Source: Pohlia nutans (Eukaryota > Streptophyta > Bryopsida > Bryales > Mniaceae). Taken from it: DNA of 64,000 nucleotides. The translations under genes were made by a program, and so were the position numbers. The number at the start of each line of letters is the position of its first letter. Position 1 is the stretch's first letter. The notes under the pieces were generated by a model. It saw only the letters and a program-made list of their open reading frames with translations. It had not been told where the DNA came from and did no database searches. The stretch spans positions 17,019,955-17,083,954 of the forward strand of contig CM040102.1 of assembly GCA_022496805.1 (NCBI GenBank), in the 5' to 3' direction. Positions 61,201-64,000 of this stretch are shown piece after piece.

Positions 61201-63488
61201 AGTCAAAGCTTTGGGCAGAGGAGGAATACGGTAAACAAGAGCAAACAGCGATACATACTTCGAAGAGAATACAAGGCTTCCAACTCAAGTTCCATCCAAT
61301 ATAGTGGTTCCAATACATAACAATTTTACTAATTGTTTCCAACTAGACACTTTTTGTGTCCCCCAGAGATGGTATCACTAACCTGCTCAGCCAACCGTAA
61401 CATATCATGTTGTCGTCCCATGTAAAAGCAGATAGTTTGAGCTCTTTTAAGAGAGGCCAAATCTTTTGGAAACTGTGCCAGAAGCTGAAAACATGCATAT
61501 GTAGGGTAAATATTGTGTGGAATGCATCTCCTTCTGTCAGGCTAGATATGGCATTACTGTTGACACAACCAGAACACTTAAAGAATCTAAAATCTAGAGT
61601 AATCTCATGAGTCGGATAATTTTCAAAGAGATGTTGGTAAGAAATATAAAAAAACACAGGTCAGAGAGAAACAACATGACATTCATATTTTTAGTTAATC
61701 AAAGGTGGACTTTGAGCGAGTGAAGCATTGTTGTGAGATCCTTGAAATCACTTGGAAAACCATAAATGGATTGCGGAAGATCTTCCGACATATTGATGCA
61801 TAATTCAGAAACACAGCTCTAAATGAATCATACAGAGAGGTCTTTTTAATGATCTTGATCTCACACAACATGTACAAGGTGGATGACATAAAACCTGAGC
61901 ATCATGAACGACGTACCTGAAAATGCAAATCAAGTACTTCTCCAATTTGACCCTGTAACCATGCAGTAACCATTGCCAGCACTAACCTTTCATAGCTGGT
62001 TGCATGAGCCTGCACAAGACAGTGACAGTTCAACCAAGTTCTGTGCACCTTGCATACAAATAAACATCGAGTGAACTTCATTGATCACATCTCAGACACC
62101 ACTACTCGCCTGGGGTCTCAAGTGGCCACATCATAGAGAAACCAACAAAAACTACTCAAATTAGACGGAAGATAAATCATAGTACCAAGTTGGATTTAGC
62201 AGCGTTTAAATACGCCTCTGGAGAGCGCTGTTTGCCATTAAAATCGTTCTGAGACAACAGGTAACTAGCTGCCAATGCACATGCTAGAACACAACTACCA
62301 TCCGCGTCTGTTGCCTTAAGGATAACTTGCCTTTCTGCACCATAAGTCAGCACCTGTATGAACACACGAAGTGAGCGATATCAGGCCCTATCCAGCATGT
62401 CGCTTTCTTAGTACTATGCACTGCTCCCGCAGTTCCATTCAGTTAAACCAGACATCAATAGTCTTCAGCCACTACAGCGTAAAAGATACGAAGCGCAAAG
62501 ATACGAAGACTGAGGAAGATAATTTTCATCTTCACCTCACATCCCAAATGAGTAATAAGATCGAAGTTGAGCACAATTATTCGAGAATTCGGAGAGGATC
62601 ATCTCCATTTGATACCTCTTGAACTTGAAAAGCCTCGGTTCTTACATGAAAAGCAATGCCGGGAGTAAATAATCCCTAGCAAACTTTTCTGACACATTGC
62701 GCGCATACGCCATATAAGAGCTAAGTCTAATACGTCATATTAGAGCGGCGTATCACACGGCAATCTGAAGTACAACCGACAAGCAACTCCAAGAAAATTC
62801 AGGCCGTAAGCGAAACTCTCGCTTGATGGAACTTTGATGAATTATAATAAATTCGCAGACACAGGATTTCTTTGAGCTTCGTAAGGTTCGGTTACCACAC
62901 GTTCTAATTGATCCTGCCGATACAACCTAACATGCACTGCCAGAAACCTGCTCCTTCAATCCTAAACAAATAAAAACTGAGCCAAAAGCACAGCCAGTCC
63001 TAATCCTTCTGCACTAACAAAAACCGATTTCTATACTCGCTTCCTGCTAATCCTGTCCTTTCGCCTGATGGAACTCTGATATTCAAATTATAATAAATTC
63101 GCAGACGCAGTAACTCTTGGAGCTTCCTAAGGTATTAGTCCTACCGATAAACCTAACATGCAATTCCAGAAACCTGCTCCCTCGCTCCTAAACAAATGAA
63201 AATTAACACAGAGTCCATATCCATCTTCACAAACACAAACCAATGCGATTACTATAATCGTTCCTTGCTACTGCCGAGTAAGAAATATACCTGACGGTAG
63301 AACGCATTGATGAAAGAAACGCAGCGGTCCGATCGCGTGTGCACGGGATATCCCCAGAGATCCGTGCGATACTCCTCCTCGTCCGCAGCAGTAGTAGTAG
63401 TGGTAATAGGAAGAAGAGGTTCGGAATGTTGGCGAAGAGGTGGAGAGGAAGAGCGAGCGTAGCTGGCCCCGTCAACGCCCTCCGCCAT
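58232..63488 (-). CDS. TTC38-like tetratricopeptide-repeat protein (At1g27150-type), 14 exons
   Basis: Exons in coding order: 63291-63488, 62186-62353, 62009-61917, 61484-61383, 61160-60960, 60704-60610, 60295-60166, 59885-59781, 59591-59485, 59238-59187, 59048-58959, 58797-58713, 58590-58526, 58315-58232. Total 1575 nt, 524 aa plus stop, all GT-AG. The start is the ATG of MAEGVDGASY. Landmarks shared with the family: DLWGYPVHTRSD near the N-terminus, LLAQFPKDLASLKRAQ, VLPANKESPFMYGMLAFALLE, HVLQHECRFKEAL, MYTHNWWHLALCELEQGG, ALGLLLRLDIRG and VMGASDEQLDVF. The family is about 470 aa; the extra length is a Ser/Thr-rich N-terminal extension of some 40 residues. The last two exons (VVEVAEQRVLERSEIPFSW and AKAYVGAGEEAKATSAAA) are short and were recognised by alignment with the At1g27150 C-terminus. 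TPR helices suggest a scaffold role; the biochemical function of the family is not established. Exons 3 and 4 have a second copy at 50.8-51.6 kb. Confidence 0.94.
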
Positions 63489-64000
63489 GAGGAAAAGAGC
63501 TCCACAAGCGGGATTGAGGAAAGTGAGAGAGCGATGAGAAAGGTGATCGTAGTAACCCCCGAGACAAGAAAGGAAAATCAGTTATGGTGAATTGGAGGAT
63601 GCTAGAGCGTGACTACCGGTATGTGAGGAGAAAAGTGCAGAACGGGAGAGACGAGGGCAAGAGCAAAAGCCAAGCAGATCACAAGAAAGACGAAGAAGGA
63701 GGATGACGATGAAAGCTGACAGCTGACGGAAGCAAACTGGCAGAGTGAGAGATACTGGTCGGGTGGGGCACCTAAGTTACTCGTGAAGGAATTCCTTCAG
63801 ATATCTGCAAACTTGGAGCCCTAAATTTTGTCCTCCACCTGGAGTGTGAGAAAAACGAAAAGTATCTTGCGGAATCCAAGCAAATGAAATGCTGGGTGGA
63901 GTGAAGCAGTCATCAGGTTGAGTCGCAGTAGCGGTGAGTAGGTTATCATACACAACCGGTAGTTCACTTTTCAATCACTGCCTTTGATCTTTTTGATCCA
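63489..64000. promoter_or_regulatory. Upstream region of the TTC38-like gene
   Basis: Purine-rich leader (GAGGAAAGTGAGAGAGCG, GAGAGACGAGGG) immediately upstream of the start codon, typical of plant 5' leaders. No clear TATA box identified. Confidence 0.4.

Overview
The window looks like AT-rich nuclear DNA of a land plant. Three intron-rich or short-intron genes can be read through in full: a plastid ABC1-type kinase of the ABC1K7/ABC1K8 group, a TTC38-type TPR protein whose closest remembered relative is Arabidopsis At1g27150, and a small PARP-catalytic-domain protein. Introns are short (roughly 70-1300 bp) with GT-AG borders. A plant-type telomere motif (CCCTAAA) occurs inside one intron. 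Most of the remaining DNA is short, non-autonomous terminal-inverted-repeat (TIR) elements (MITEs). A non-flowering plant such as a bryophyte is my guess, but the sequence does not prove it.

Layout: 1-7.6 kb is repeat DNA (foldback arms, MITEs). About 7.7-10.9 kb (minus) probably holds a multi-exon gene I do not recognise. 11-28 kb is intergenic, with a striking nest of elements at 12.45-14.47 kb. 28.37-38.88 kb (minus) is the 17-exon ABC1K gene, several of whose introns are built largely from MITEs. 39-45 kb is its upstream region plus more MITEs. 45.22-46.80 kb (plus) is the two-exon PARP-like gene. 47-50 kb is repeats. 50.58-51.70 kb is a TIR-bounded copy of part of the TTC38 gene (a Pack-type capture). 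52.6-54.0 kb (minus) is a GC-richer intronless gene broken by a frameshift. 54-58 kb is intergenic. 58.23-63.49 kb (minus) is the 14-exon TTC38-like gene.

The main biology is the element population. About twenty termini from at least eight otherwise dissimilar MITE families share the terminus CCCCTAAA... and sit at TTAA, the target and duplication pattern of piggyBac-type transposases. They insert into one another at TTAA, abut one another through a single shared TTAA, and populate introns up to within a few bases of splice sites. No transposase gene is visible in the window. The PARP-like gene (one intron segment) and the TTC38 gene (two exons with introns) both have secondary copies in the 50.3-51.7 kb block, so that block has collected pieces of both neighbouring genes.

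Exon borders were chosen by hand from GT-AG sites, reading-frame continuity and family alignment from memory. The coding lengths close in frame for the ABC1K (748 aa), TTC38 (524 aa) and PARP-like (233 aa) models.
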